A DNA stretch of 64,000 nucleotides. It comes from Skermanella stibiiresistens SB22. Lineage in GTDB: Bacteria; Pseudomonadota; Alphaproteobacteria; Azospirillales; Azospirillaceae. Below the pieces are notes generated by a model. That model did not search any database and was not told where the DNA came from. It saw only the letters and a program-made list of their open reading frames with translations. A program made the translations under genes and the position numbers. Position 1 is the first letter of the stretch. Every line of letters begins with the position of its first letter. Of the stretch, positions 55,393-64,000 are shown one piece after another. The stretch covers positions 62,001-126,000 of the forward strand of contig NZ_AVFL01000021.1 in the NCBI RefSeq assembly GCF_000576635.1, in the 5' to 3' direction.

Positions 55393-56991
55393 ATGGCGCT
55401 CACACAACGTCTCGATCTTCGACAAACCCAGTCGCTTGTCATGACACCGCAGTTGCAGCAGGCCATCAAGCTGCTGCAACTATCCAACATGGAATTGTCC
55501 GACTACGTCGACCGGGAGATCGAGCAGAACCCCTTGCTGGAGCGCGAGGAGGGCGAGTTTGGCGGCGGCGAGGCGGGGGGCGCGCATGGGGCTGCGGGAA
55601 ACGACGCGTCGCGGCCCTCGGAGGGTGAAGGCGGCGGCAGCGGCGGCGTCGATCAGGCGGAACCGGTCTCGCCGATCAACAGCGCCGATCAGCGCCAGCT
55701 CGACACCCATGAACTGACCACGTCAGACCACATGGCCGGCGGCTCGGACTCGCCGCTGGACACCGATTTCGAGAACGTCTGGACCAATGGCAGCGCCGCC
55801 GATGGTGGGTTCGACGGCACCGAGGCGTTCGGCGACTGGTCCTCCAAGGGCGGCGGCGGCGCGTTCGAGGATTCCGATTACAATCTCGAGCAGACGCTCA
55901 GCGGCGACCTCAGCCTGCGCGACCACTTGATCGGCCAGCTCAACGTCGACATCGCCGATCCGGTCGACCGGCTGATCGGATTGGCCCTGATCGATACCCT
56001 GGACGCCGCCGGCTACGTCAGCGGCGATCTCGACGCGCTGGCCGAACAGCTGAACTGCGATCCGGCCCGGATCGAGGCGGTGCTGTGGCAGGTGCAGCGG
56101 TTCGATCCGCCCGGCGTCTTCGCGCGAAGCTTGAAGGAGTGCCTGGAGATCCAGCTGCGCGAGCGCAACCACCTGGATCCCGCGATGCAGGCGATGCTCG
56201 ACAACCTCGACCTGCTTGCGGCGCGCAACGTCCCGGCGCTGCTGAAAGTTTGCGGCATCGACGCCGAGGATCTCGCCGACATGGTGGCGGAGATCAGGAC
56301 GCTCGATCCCAAGCCGGCGTTGCGCTTCGACCATCAGGTTGTGCAGACCGTCACGCCGGATATCTTGATGCGGCCCCAGCCGGGCGGCGGCTGGCTGATC
56401 GAATTGAATACCGAGACGCTGCCTCGCGTTCTGATCAATCAACGATATTTCGCCCAGGTCAGCGGCGAGGTGCGTGGCAAGGCCGAGAAGGATTACATTT
56501 CGGAGCGCTTCAATTCCGCCAACTGGCTGGTCAAGTCGCTTCACCAGCGGGCCAACACGATCCTGAAGGTCGCCACCGAGATCGTCCGCCAGCAGGACCT
56601 TTTCTTCGTCAAAGGGGTGCAGTCGCTTCGCCCGCTGATCCTCCGCGACATCGCCGAGGCGATCGGAATGCATGAATCGACGGTCAGCCGGGTGACGACC
56701 AACAAGTTCATGGCGACGCCGCGCGGCGTGTACGAGTTGAAATACTTCTTCACGTCTTCGATCAATGGGGCGGATGGCGAGGCCTCGCACTCGGCGGAGG
56801 CGGTGCGCTTCCGGATCAAGGCCCTGATCGACGGCGAGCCACCCGATGGAATCCTTTCCGATGATCGGATCGTGGAGATTCTCAAATCGGATGGGATCGA
56901 GATTGCGCGGCGCACGGTGGCAAAGTATCGTGAGGCCATGCGGATCCCGTCTTCTGTCCAACGGCGCCGCGAAAAGTCGATGAGACTATAG
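55393..56991 (+). CDS. rpoN: RNA polymerase sigma-54 factor
   Basis: A 532-residue sigma factor for -24/-12 promoters. Region I is rich in Gln and Leu (QSLVMTPQLQQAIKLLQLSNMEL). Region II is acidic and Gly-rich (about 50-150). Region III includes the core-binding and DNA-binding segments and ends in the RpoN box RRTVAKYREAMRIP near residue 510. The start at 55393 is preceded by no clear ribosome site but is a normal start for this family. It transcribes promoters such as the dctA site in this window. The hpf-like and ptsN genes follow, as usual. Confidence 0.96.
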   Translation: MALTQRLDLRQTQSLVMTPQLQQAIKLLQLSNMELSDYVDREIEQNPLLEREEGEFGGGEAGGAHGAAGNDASRPSEGEGGGSGGVDQAEPVSPINSADQRQLDTHELTTSDHMAGGSDSPLDTDFENVWTNGSAADGGFDGTEAFGDWSSKGGGGAFEDSDYNLEQTLSGDLSLRDHLIGQLNVDIADPVDRLIGLALIDTLDAAGYVSGDLDALAEQLNCDPARIEAVLWQVQRFDPPGVFARSLKECLEIQLRERNHLDPAMQAMLDNLDLLAARNVPALLKVCGIDAEDLADMVAEIRTLDPKPALRFDHQVVQTVTPDILMRPQPGGGWLIELNTETLPRVLINQRYFAQVSGEVRGKAEKDYISERFNSANWLVKSLHQRANTILKVATEIVRQQDLFFVKGVQSLRPLILRDIAEAIGMHESTVSRVTTNKFMATPRGVYELKYFFTSSINGADGEASHSAEAVRFRIKALIDGEPPDGILSDDRIVEILKSDGIEIARRTVAKYREAMRIPSSVQRRREKSMRL

Positions 56992-57164
56992 ACTGATCGA
57001 GGCGGTGTCGCCGGGGAGAGGGCCGGAATCCGCCAATCCGGGAACGGTTGCAGCCATAAGGCTGTTTGTCAACTTAAGGGAGGCGTCACCTTCGTCACGG
57101 CCCAGCAGTGACGTCGCCCGCTTGATCCCACTCTACGGGCCCAGAACACCGGACAACCTACGTC

Positions 57165-57821
57165 ATGCACCTATCCGTCAAAGGCAAACAGCTTGACGTT
57201 GGGGACGCTCTGCGAACCCACGTCGATGAAAGCCTAACCGCCATCGTAGGCAAATATTTCGGCCGGCCGATCGAGGCCAACGTGGTCTTCTCCCGCGAGG
57301 CCCACTTGTTCAAAGCCGATATTTCGGTGCATGTCGGCCGCAATATCCTGCTGCAGAGCAACGCCGAGGCGAGCGAGCCCTATCCCGCCTTCGACACCGC
57401 CGCCGACAAGATCGCCAAGCGCCTCCGCCGCTACAAGCGCCGTCTCAAGGATCACCACAAGCACGACGGCGACGGCGTGGATGGCGCCATGGCCATGGCC
57501 CCGCTCTCCGCCAACCAGTACATCCTGGAAGCGGAGGCCGACGAGACCCATATCGACGGCTATGATGACGAAACCTTGGATACGGCGGCACCGCTGGCGA
57601 ATGGCGACGATGGGCATCCCCAGCCCGTGGTCATCGCCGAGATGACCACCGCCATCGACACGCTGACGGTCAGCGAAGCCGTCATGCGCATGGACCTGGC
57701 CGAACTTCCGGCCTTGATGTTTCGGAACCGCGCCCATGGCGGCCTGAACATGATCTATCGCCGCCACGATGGGAATGTCGGCTGGATCGATCCCACGGGC
57801 ACCGAGGGAGCCGGCGCCTGA
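57165..57821 (+). CDS. hpf: Ribosome hibernation promoting factor, long form
   Basis: A 218-residue long-form HPF. The N-terminal domain (LSVKGKQLDVGDALRTHVDESLTAIVGKYFGRP) binds the small ribosomal subunit; the C-terminal domain ends VMRMDLAELPALMFRNRAHGGLNMIYRRHDGNVGWIDP, which dimerises two 70S ribosomes into 100S. A linker rich in acidic residues joins them. The position after rpoN and before ptsN is conserved. The 173 bases between rpoN and this gene probably carry its promoter, since HPF is starvation-induced. Confidence 0.93.
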   Translation: MHLSVKGKQLDVGDALRTHVDESLTAIVGKYFGRPIEANVVFSREAHLFKADISVHVGRNILLQSNAEASEPYPAFDTAADKIAKRLRRYKRRLKDHHKHDGDGVDGAMAMAPLSANQYILEAEADETHIDGYDDETLDTAAPLANGDDGHPQPVVIAEMTTAIDTLTVSEAVMRMDLAELPALMFRNRAHGGLNMIYRRHDGNVGWIDPTGTEGAGA

Positions 57822-57858
57822 CCAGGCGCCACCGAACAATATATGGCCGAATACGCAT

Positions 57859-58317
57859 ATGATTGATCTGATCACGCCCCAGAGCATCATCGCCAACCTG
57901 CGCGCCGGCAGCAAGAAGCAGGCTTTGCAGGAATTGGCGAGGAAGGCGGCGGAACTGACCGGGCAGCACGAACGCGCGATCTTCGACGTGCTGCTCGAAC
58001 GGGAAAGGCTCGGCACGACTGGTGTGGGGCATGGCATCGCCATTCCCCACGGCAAGCTGTCAAACCTGGACCATGTCCATGGCGTCTTCGCCCGTCTGGA
58101 AAGACCGGTTGATTTCGACGCCATCGACGACCAGCCCGTCGACTTGATGTTTCTGTTGCTGGCGCCGGAAGCGGCGGGTGCCGATCACCTCAAGGCCCTG
58201 GCCCGGGTGTCGCGCCTGCTGCGGGACGGGACGATGTGCGACAAACTGCGCGGGTCCGACAGCGCGGAGGCGATCTACGCGCTGTTGACCCAAGGCGAAG
58301 CGAGCCACGCCGCTTGA
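57859..58317 (+). CDS. ptsN: Nitrogen PTS enzyme IIA
   Basis: A 152-residue phosphocarrier, EIIA-Ntr. The phosphorylated His is in GHGIAIPHGKLSN near residue 65. It links phosphotransfer state to potassium and nitrogen control and is a usual neighbour of rpoN. The frame upstream is a different reading frame, so ATG 57859 is the start. It ends the rpoN cluster, and the UDP-glucuronate decarboxylase gene converges after it. Confidence 0.93.
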   Translation: MIDLITPQSIIANLRAGSKKQALQELARKAAELTGQHERAIFDVLLERERLGTTGVGHGIAIPHGKLSNLDHVHGVFARLERPVDFDAIDDQPVDLMFLLLAPEAAGADHLKALARVSRLLRDGTMCDKLRGSDSAEAIYALLTQGEASHAA

Positions 58318-58412
58318 GAAGGTGGGTGCCGGCGCCGGATCGATGATGGGTCCGACGCCGGTGATCCCTGACGCTACCGAAGACCGGGACTTTACCGACG
58401 CAGGTCAGGCTG

Positions 58413-59369
58413 TCAGGCGCTCCATTCCGGCAATTTCCGCTCGAAATAGGCGATGGTCCGCTCCAAGCCCTGCTTCAGGGGGATCGTCGGTTCCCACCCC
58501 AACTGGGCCTTGGCGCGGCTGATGTCCGGCCGGCGCTGCGTCGGGTCATCCTGCGGCAGGGGTTTGAAGACCATTTCGGACTTCGATCCAGTCATCTCGA
58601 TCACCAATTCCGCCAATTGACGGATGGTGAACTCGCCCGGATTGCCCAGGTTGACCGGTCCGATGACATCGTCCGGTGCCGCCATCAGGCGGACGAACCC
58701 CTCGATCAGATCCTCGACATAGCAGAAAGACCGCGTCTGGCTGCCGTCGCCATACAGCGTGACGGGCTCGCCGCGCAGCGCCTGGACGATGAAGTTCGAC
58801 ACCACACGGCCATCCTGGGGATGCATGCGCGGGCCATAGGTGTTGAAGATCCGAGCGACGCGGATGTTCAGCTTGTATTGGCGGTGATAGTCGAAGAACA
58901 GCGTCTCGGCGCAGCGTTTGCCCTCGTCGTAGCAGGCGCGCGGCCCGATCGGGTTGACGTTGCCCCAATACCCTTCCGTCTGCGGATGGACCGCCGGATC
59001 GCCATAGACCTCGCTGGTCGACGCCTGGAACACCTTGGCCTTGACCCTCTTGGCCAGCCCCAGCACGTTGATCGCGCCATGGACGCTGGTCTTGACGGTC
59101 TGGACCGGATCGAACTGGTAATGGATCGGCGACGCCGGACAGGCGAGGTTATAGATTTCGTCGACCTCCACATAGAGGGGGAAGGTGACGTCGTGGCGCA
59201 TCACTTCGAAGTAGGGGTTGTCCAGCAGGTGCAGGATGTTGTCGCGCGATCCCGTGAAATAGTTATCCGCGCAGATCACTTGGCATCCATCGTTGAGCAG
59301 CCGTTCGCACAGGAAGGACCCGAGGAACCCGGCCCCTCCCGTCACCAGCACGCGTTTACGTCCGTACAT
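58413..59369 (-). CDS. UDP-glucuronate decarboxylase-like SDR (UXS family)
   Basis: A 318-residue extended short-chain dehydrogenase. The Rossmann motif [18 protein letters not shown] and catalytic YDEGKR (Tyr-x3-Lys) are present, with [29 protein letters not shown] typical of UDP-xylose synthases, which convert UDP-glucuronate to UDP-xylose. Related enzymes make other nucleotide sugars, so the product is not certain. ATG 59369 is chosen over 59411. It is divergent from hisG. Confidence 0.85.
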   Translation of the reverse strand: MYGRKRVLVTGGAGFLGSFLCERLLNDGCQVICADNYFTGSRDNILHLLDNPYFEVMRHDVTFPLYVEVDEIYNLACPASPIHYQFDPVQTVKTSVHGAINVLGLAKRVKAKVFQASTSEVYGDPAVHPQTEGYWGNVNPIGPRACYDEGKRCAETLFFDYHRQYKLNIRVARIFNTYGPRMHPQDGRVVSNFIVQALRGEPVTLYGDGSQTRSFCYVEDLIEGFVRLMAAPDDVIGPVNLGNPGEFTIRQLAELVIEMTGSKSEMVFKPLPQDDPTQRRPDISRAKAQLGWEPTIPLKQGLERTIAYFERKLPEWSA

Positions 59370-59514
59370 TTTCGGCTTCGCCCCCGTTGATTTCCGATCG
59401 AGTATGCCCATCGCCCGAACCGCTGGCAATCGGCAGGCATGAAACACACATCGGGTGACAACAGCGCCGATTGTGCTATCACACGCCACAAGTCGCCCAG
59501 TTCTGGAGAATCCG

Positions 59515-60192
59515 TTGCCAATCCCGTCAATACCGGCGAACGAGCCGCTGGTCCTGGCCTTGCCGAAAGGGCGCATCCTGCTGGAGGTCCGGCCCCTGCT
59601 GGACCGTGTCGGGATCGTGCCGGAACCGGCCTTCGACGACGAGAACAGCCGCCAGCTTCGGTTCGCCACCAACCATCCCCATATCAGCATCATCCGCGTC
59701 CGCTCGTTCGACGTGGCGACCTTCGTCGCCTTCGGCGCCGCCCATTTGGGCGTGGCCGGCAACGATGTGCTAATGGAGTTCGATTATCCCGAGATCTACG
59801 CCCCGCTCGATCTCGGGATCGGCGCGTGCCGCCTCAGCGTCGCGGAGCCGAAGGAGATGGTGGAGGGCGACGATCCGGCGCGCTGGAGCCACATCCGCGT
59901 GGCGACCAAATACCCCGAGATCACCCGGCGGCATTTCGCCGCGCGTGGCGTCCAGGCCGAGTGCATCAAGCTCAATGGCGCCATGGAACTGGCCCCGACG
60001 CTGGGCTTGTGCCGCCGGATCGTCGATCTGGTCTCCAGCGGCTCGACCCTGCGGGCGAATGGGTTGGTGGAGATCGAGCGGATCGCCGATATAACATCGC
60101 GACTGGTGGTCAACCGGGCCGCCTACAAGACCCGGCCGGAGGAGATCGGCGGCTGGATCGACCGCTTCAGGGAGGCCGTTGATGCCGCTTGA
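59515..60192 (+). CDS. hisG: ATP phosphoribosyltransferase, short form
   Basis: A 225-residue HisG of the short (HisGS) class, starting the histidine pathway. It has [18 protein letters not shown], the [12 protein letters not shown] loop and [27 protein letters not shown], the PRPP site. It lacks the C-terminal regulatory domain, and short forms need HisZ for activity; no hisZ is near. TTG 59515 is chosen because GGAG lies six bases before it; GTG 59455 would add 20 residues. Its stop overlaps hisD by 11 bases. Confidence 0.93.
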   Translation: MPIPSIPANEPLVLALPKGRILLEVRPLLDRVGIVPEPAFDDENSRQLRFATNHPHISIIRVRSFDVATFVAFGAAHLGVAGNDVLMEFDYPEIYAPLDLGIGACRLSVAEPKEMVEGDDPARWSHIRVATKYPEITRRHFAARGVQAECIKLNGAMELAPTLGLCRRIVDLVSSGSTLRANGLVEIERIADITSRLVVNRAAYKTRPEEIGGWIDRFREAVDAA

Positions 60193-61483
60193 ACTGAACA
60201 GCAGCGCCCCCGGCTTCGAGGACGCCTTCAAGGACCTGCTCGCCGCCAAGCGGGAGATCCAGGAGGACGTGCAGAACTCGGTCGCCGCGATCCTGGCCGA
60301 TGTGCGGGAGCGGGGCGACGCGGCTGTGCTGGAGCACACCGCCCGGTTCGACCGCGTCACCCTTACGGCGGACACGATGCGCGTGACCGCCGCCGAGATC
60401 GACGCGGCCTTGGCCTCGATCGACCCCGGCCTGCTCCAGGCGCTGGAACTGGCGGCCGAGCGGATCGAGGATTTCCACCGCCGGCAGAAGCCCGACGCCC
60501 TCTCCTATACAGATCACGCCGGGGTGCGGCTTGGCGCGCGCTGGACCTCGATCGGCGCCGTCGGCCTCTACGTGCCGGGCGGAACGGCCGCGTATCCAAG
60601 CTCGGTGCTGATGAACGCCCTACCGGCCAAGGTGGCGGGCGTCGAGCGGGTCACCATGGTGGTGCCGACGCCGGACGGCAAGCTGAACCCCCTAGTGTTG
60701 GCGGCGGCCAAGCTGGCCGGCGTGACCGAGATTTACCGGATCGGCGGCGCCCAGGCGGTCGGCGCGCTGGCCTACGGGACGGCGACCATCGGCGCCGTCG
60801 ACAAGATCGTCGGTCCCGGCAACGCCTATGTCGCCGCCGCCAAGCGCCAGGTCTTCGGGACGGTCGGCATCGACATGATCGCCGGCCCGTCGGAGATCCT
60901 GGTGGTCGCCGACGCCGCCAACGATCCCGCCTGGATCGCCGCCGACCTGCTGTCGCAGGCGGAGCACGACACCAGCGCCCAGGCCATCCTGATAACCGAT
61001 GACGGCGCCTTCGCCGAGGCGGTCAAGCGGGCGGTCGATGGGCATCTCAAGACCCTGCCGCGCGCCGCCATCGCCGGCGAGAGCTGGCGCGGACATGGCG
61101 CCATCATCGTCGTGTCCAAGCTAGACGACGCGATCCCGCTGGTCGACCGGCTGGCGCCGGAGCATCTGGAACTGGCTGTCGCCGAGCCCGACGCGCTGGC
61201 GGCCCGCATCCGCAACGCCGGCGCCATCTTCCTCGGCCGCCACACGCCGGAAGCCATCGGCGACTATGTGGCGGGACCAAACCACGTGCTGCCGACGGCC
61301 CGCAGCGCCCGGTTCTCGTCCGGTCTCAACCTGCTGGATTTCATGAAGCGAACGACCTTGGTCGGTTGCGATCCCGGTGCCCTCGCCGCGATCGGGCCGG
61401 CCGCCGTGGCCCTGGCCAACGCCGAGGGCCTTGGCGCGCACGCGCTGTCCGTGTCGATCCGCCTGAATGGAGCACCCCAGTGA
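60182..61483 (+). CDS. hisD: Histidinol dehydrogenase
   Basis: A 433-residue zinc enzyme for the last two steps of histidine synthesis. It shows [45 protein letters not shown] and [15 protein letters not shown], the NAD and substrate loops, then the catalytic region ending [21 protein letters not shown] precedes the ATG at 60182 by six bases. Its stop overlaps the GTG of the UPF0262 gene by four bases, so hisG, hisD and that gene form one coupled unit. Confidence 0.96.
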   Translation: MPLELNSSAPGFEDAFKDLLAAKREIQEDVQNSVAAILADVRERGDAAVLEHTARFDRVTLTADTMRVTAAEIDAALASIDPGLLQALELAAERIEDFHRRQKPDALSYTDHAGVRLGARWTSIGAVGLYVPGGTAAYPSSVLMNALPAKVAGVERVTMVVPTPDGKLNPLVLAAAKLAGVTEIYRIGGAQAVGALAYGTATIGAVDKIVGPGNAYVAAAKRQVFGTVGIDMIAGPSEILVVADAANDPAWIAADLLSQAEHDTSAQAILITDDGAFAEAVKRAVDGHLKTLPRAAIAGESWRGHGAIIVVSKLDDAIPLVDRLAPEHLELAVAEPDALAARIRNAGAIFLGRHTPEAIGDYVAGPNHVLPTARSARFSSGLNLLDFMKRTTLVGCDPGALAAIGPAAVALANAEGLGAHALSVSIRLNGAPQ

Positions 61484-61959
61484 CGGAGTCCAGCCACCGC
61501 ATCGTCCATGTCACCCTCGACGAGCGCAGCGTCGTGCGGCGCAGCGCCGAGGTCGAGCATGAGCGCGCGGTGGCGATCTTCGACCTGATGGAGGACAACC
61601 TCTTCCGGCCGGTCGAGTGTCCGGACAAGGGACCGTTCCATCTCCACCTCAGCGTCGAGGACAACCGGATGCTGTTCGACATCCGGAACACCGCTAACCA
61701 GGATCTGACCAAGATCCTGCTGCCGCTGACGCCGTTCCGCACGATCGTGAGGGACTACTTCATGATCTGCGACAGCTATTTCAAAGCGATCAAGAAAGCG
61801 ACGCCCTCCCAGATCGAAGCGATCGACATGGGACGGCGCGGTCTGCACAACGAGGGATCGGAAGTGCTGCGCGAGCGGCTGGCCGGGAAGGTGGAAGTGG
61901 ACCACAACACCGCGCGCCGGCTGTTCACCTTGATCTGCGTCCTGCATATCCGCGGGTGA
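61480..61959 (+). CDS. UPF0262 family protein
   Basis: A 159-residue conserved alphaproteobacterial protein of unknown function. The opening [35 protein letters not shown], the DQ-rich middle and [41 protein letters not shown] match the family. Its GTG start overlaps the hisD stop, with GGAG eight bases before it. The usual neighbourhood with hisD suggests co-expression, but no activity is known. Confidence 0.9.
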   Translation: MTESSHRIVHVTLDERSVVRRSAEVEHERAVAIFDLMEDNLFRPVECPDKGPFHLHLSVEDNRMLFDIRNTANQDLTKILLPLTPFRTIVRDYFMICDSYFKAIKKATPSQIEAIDMGRRGLHNEGSEVLRERLAGKVEVDHNTARRLFTLICVLHIRG

Positions 61960-61987
61960 TGGGCGGGCAGGGGCGGGGCTGACGGAC

Positions 61988-62455
61988 ATGCAAGACCCGA
62001 ACAGCGTGCTCGACGCCGCCCACGTCACCAGCGTGCTGTTCGCCTGCACCTATAACTCGATCCGCTCGCCCATGGCGGAAGCCCTGATGAAGCGCTTCCA
62101 CGGCCACCGCATCTTCGTTGACTCGGTCGGCGTCCGCGAGGGCGAGCCCGATCCCTTCGTGGTGACGGTGATGGACGAGATCGGCATCGACCTGTCGCGG
62201 CACCGCTGCAAGACCTTCGACTTCCTGGAGGACACGTCGTTCGACCTGGTGATTTCCCTGTCGCCTGAAGCCCAGCACCGGGCCGTCGAGATGACCCGAA
62301 CAACGGCTTGCGATGTCGAATTCTGGAACACCCTCGATCCATCGATGATCGACGGCAGCCGCGAGACCCGGCTGGCGATCTACCGCCAAGTCCGCGACAT
62401 CCTCAGCGCCCAGATCAAGAAACGCTTCCCGATCATCGGCGGCCCGACGGTTTGA
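61988..62455 (+). CDS. Low-molecular-weight protein tyrosine phosphatase family protein
   Basis: A 155-residue phosphatase. The P-loop CTYNSIRS (C-x5-R-S) is at about residues 20-27, and the general acid lies in NTLDPS near the end. Related proteins include arsenate reductases, but this P-loop and the Asp position fit the LMW phosphatase branch. It follows UPF0262 by 28 bases and is in the same unit as hisD. Confidence 0.87.
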   Translation: MQDPNSVLDAAHVTSVLFACTYNSIRSPMAEALMKRFHGHRIFVDSVGVREGEPDPFVVTVMDEIGIDLSRHRCKTFDFLEDTSFDLVISLSPEAQHRAVEMTRTTACDVEFWNTLDPSMIDGSRETRLAIYRQVRDILSAQIKKRFPIIGGPTV

Positions 62456-62501
62456 GGCCGCCCACCAACTCCGTTTCCCTACACTCGAAAAGGCATCCCG
62501 C

Positions 62502-62957
62502 ATGATATTCGCATTGCCGTTGCACGGCATCGCGGCCGCTATCTGGGTCGGCGGCATGTTCTTCGCCTACATGGCCCTGCGTCCCGCCGCCGGGGCGCTC
62601 GAACCACCGCAACGCCTGAAGCTCTGGCGCGGCACCTTCGACAAGTTCTTTCCGTGGGTCTGGGCCGCCGTGGCGAGCTTGCTGATCACTGGCTACGCCA
62701 TGATCTTCCTGCATTTCGGCGGCTTCGCCGGAGCGGGACTCCATGTCCACATCATGCACGGCATCGGCCTGATCATGATGGCCCTGTTCGCCCATCTGTT
62801 CTTCGCTCCCTGGAAGCGCCTGAAGCTAGCGGTGGACACCGGCGACTGGGTGGCAGGCGGGCGCAACCTCGGCCAGATCCGCAAGATCGTCGGGATCAAC
62901 CTGATCCTGGGCCTGATCACCGTGGCGGTCGGCTCCGGCGGCCGCTACTGGCCTTGA
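62502..62957 (+). CDS. CopD-family membrane protein
   Basis: A 151-residue membrane protein with four predicted helices: LHGIAAAIWVGGMFFAYMAL, FPWVWAAVASLLITGYAMIF, HIMHGIGLIMMALFAHLFF and INLILGLITVAVGSGG. It matches the copper-resistance CopD type seen in many alphaproteobacteria; metal transport is possible. His and Met residues cluster on helices 1 and 3. It is divergent in function from its his-cluster neighbours and lies 46 bases after the phosphatase. Confidence 0.8.
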   Translation: MIFALPLHGIAAAIWVGGMFFAYMALRPAAGALEPPQRLKLWRGTFDKFFPWVWAAVASLLITGYAMIFLHFGGFAGAGLHVHIMHGIGLIMMALFAHLFFAPWKRLKLAVDTGDWVAGGRNLGQIRKIVGINLILGLITVAVGSGGRYWP

Positions 62958-62975
62958 TGGGGACCACGTCGCCGT

Positions 62976-64000
62976 TCACCCCAGCAGGCTGGTCATCAGC
63001 GACCGGAGATGCGCCGGTTTGACCGGTTTGTTGAGGAGGTGGAAGCCACTGGCGTTGACCTCCTCCTGGACTTCCGGCAGGCGGTTGGCGGTGATGATCA
63101 GGCTTGGGATGGCGTGGCCGCAGTGCCCCGCGACGCGCCGAAGCTCGGCGACACCGATGGCGCCGTCCTCCAGATGATAGTCGGCGATGGCGAGATCGGG
63201 CGCCCGTTCCATCCGCTCCAGGATGTCGATCGCCTCCTGGCCCGTGGTCGCGGTCACCACCGTGCAGCGCCAGCCTTCCAGCAATGCCGTCATGCCGGAC
63301 AGGATGCTGCGCTCGTTGTCGATCACCAGCACTAGGGACCCCGCCAGACGGTTCGTGATGGCGACCGGTGCCGGCTGGGGCGGGCGGACGAGGCGGCCGC
63401 GCTCGCCCATCGGCACCGTGACCGAGAATACCGAACCCTTGCCGGGAATCGAGCGGACCCCGATGCGGTGATCGAGCATGCGCGCCACCCGCTCGACGAT
63501 GGCTAGTCCCAGGCCCATGCCGCGGTCGCGCCCGCTCTGGTCGTTGCCGAGGCGCCGGAATTCCTCGAAGATCTCCGCCAGCTTGTCCTCGGGAATGCCG
63601 GGGCCGGTGTCCCAGACCTCTATCCGCAATCCTCCCTCGGCCAGCCGGCATCCCAGCAGCACGCGGCCGGTGCGGGTATAGCGCGTGGCGTTGCTCAGGA
63701 AGTTCTGCAGGATTCGGCGGAGCAGGCGGATATCGCTGTGGACCACGGCGCTGCTGGAGACCACCCGGAATTCAAGGCCGCGCTCCTTGGCTTGCGCCGC
63801 GTATTCGGTCGACATGGCGCCCAGCAGCGATTCGATCGGGTAGTCGGCGGGTTCCGCCTGGACGACGCCGGCGTCCAGCTTGCTGATGTCCAGCAAGGCT
63901 CCCAGCAGATCCTCGACCGCCGCCAGTGCCACATCGGTGTTGGCGATCAGCGATCCATTCTGGGGCGTCTGCTCCAGGTCGCTCAGCGCCGAGATGAACA
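62976..64000 (-). CDS. Hybrid histidine kinase with fused receiver, 3' part (runs off the window)
   Basis: The frame is open from 62976 to the window edge; its start lies beyond 64000. The region begins with the end of the HisKA part (FISALSDLEQ... then LGALLDISKLDAGVV). HATPase motifs follow (ILQNFLSNATRYTRTGR, WDTGPGIPEDKL, GMGLGLAIVERVARML). The last ~120 residues are a receiver, with Asp in IADYHLEDG and Lys in LNKPVKPAHLR. It is a typical PAS-type hybrid kinase of the NahK kind. Its sensor domain is outside the window. Confidence 0.9.
   Translation of the reverse strand, partial: FISALSDLEQTPQNGSLIANTDVALAAVEDLLGALLDISKLDAGVVQAEPADYPIESLLGAMSTEYAAQAKERGLEFRVVSSSAVVHSDIRLLRRILQNFLSNATRYTRTGRVLLGCRLAEGGLRIEVWDTGPGIPEDKLAEIFEEFRRLGNDQSGRDRGMGLGLAIVERVARMLDHRIGVRSIPGKGSVFSVTVPMGERGRLVRPPQPAPVAITNRLAGSLVLVIDNERSILSGMTALLEGWRCTVVTATTGQEAIDILERMERAPDLAIADYHLEDGAIGVAELRRVAGHCGHAIPSLIITANRLPEVQEEVNASGFHLLNKPVKPAHLRSLMTSLLG

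Overview
The window is 64 kb of GC-rich chromosomal DNA from an alphaproteobacterium. The order kdsD-lptC-lptA-lptB-rpoN-hpf-ptsN, the rnhB-ccrM pair, the short-form hisG followed by hisD and a UPF0262 gene, DUF4167, and a glutamate synthase close to the Azospirillum type suggest Rhodospirillales, probably Azospirillaceae (Azospirillum or Skermanella-like). That placement is inference from gene content. Most of the window is housekeeping, with small accessory islands. No rRNA, CRISPR array, prophage or intact insertion sequence was seen.

Layout. 1-0.6 kb: start of a TonB-dependent receptor behind a strong Fur box. 0.8-5.8 kb: a tight operon in which an isopenicillin-N-synthase-like dioxygenase and a phytanoyl-CoA-dioxygenase-like enzyme flank a complete quaternary-amine ABC importer. 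5.9-8.8 kb: dctA behind a near-consensus sigma-54 promoter, then a DctD-type activator with no DctB beside it. 8.9-10.2 kb: a lower-GC toxin-antitoxin patch with a Phd/PemK-like pair, a HigA remnant and REP-like inverted repeats. 10.2-12.5 kb: folB, ccrM and rnhB, with clustered GANTC sites at the ccrM start. 12.6-16.6 kb: a GMC oxidoreductase, a glycosyltransferase and a radical SAM protein.

16.7-27 kb: tRNA-Val, a DUF3108 exported protein, a DCC thiol protein, an alpha/beta hydrolase, cydAB of the cyanide-insensitive type, gph, glmU, a degenerate HEPN-MNT pair, an SSADH-like dehydrogenase and DUF4167. 27-41.9 kb, all on the minus strand: OmpA-like lipoprotein, a stand-alone MnmC FAD domain, a DUF2478-DUF4213-DUF364 fusion, Mn catalase, an RND pump with its adaptor, a secreted protein, a GST, a multi-PAS histidine kinase and a GNAT. 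42-49.1 kb: gltD and gltB separated by a nucleotidyltransferase-like gene and a small partner.

49.6-64 kb: an NDUFA9-like protein, tRNA-Leu with a clear sigma-70 promoter, an RNase D-like exonuclease, the Kdo/LPS-transport/rpoN/PTS-Ntr block, a UDP-glucuronate decarboxylase-like SDR, hisG-hisD-UPF0262-LMW phosphatase, a CopD-like membrane protein and the 3' part of a hybrid histidine kinase. Several genes fit a nitrogen and carbon control theme: rpoN and ptsN are encoded here, dctA has a sigma-54 promoter, and glutamate synthase is present. The most unusual items are the HEPN-MNT pair that has lost residues on both sides of its AMPylation/ribonuclease chemistry, the insert inside the glt locus, the two-dioxygenase betaine-type operon, the three-part DUF fusion, and a leader hairpin that could cover the Mn catalase ribosome binding site.
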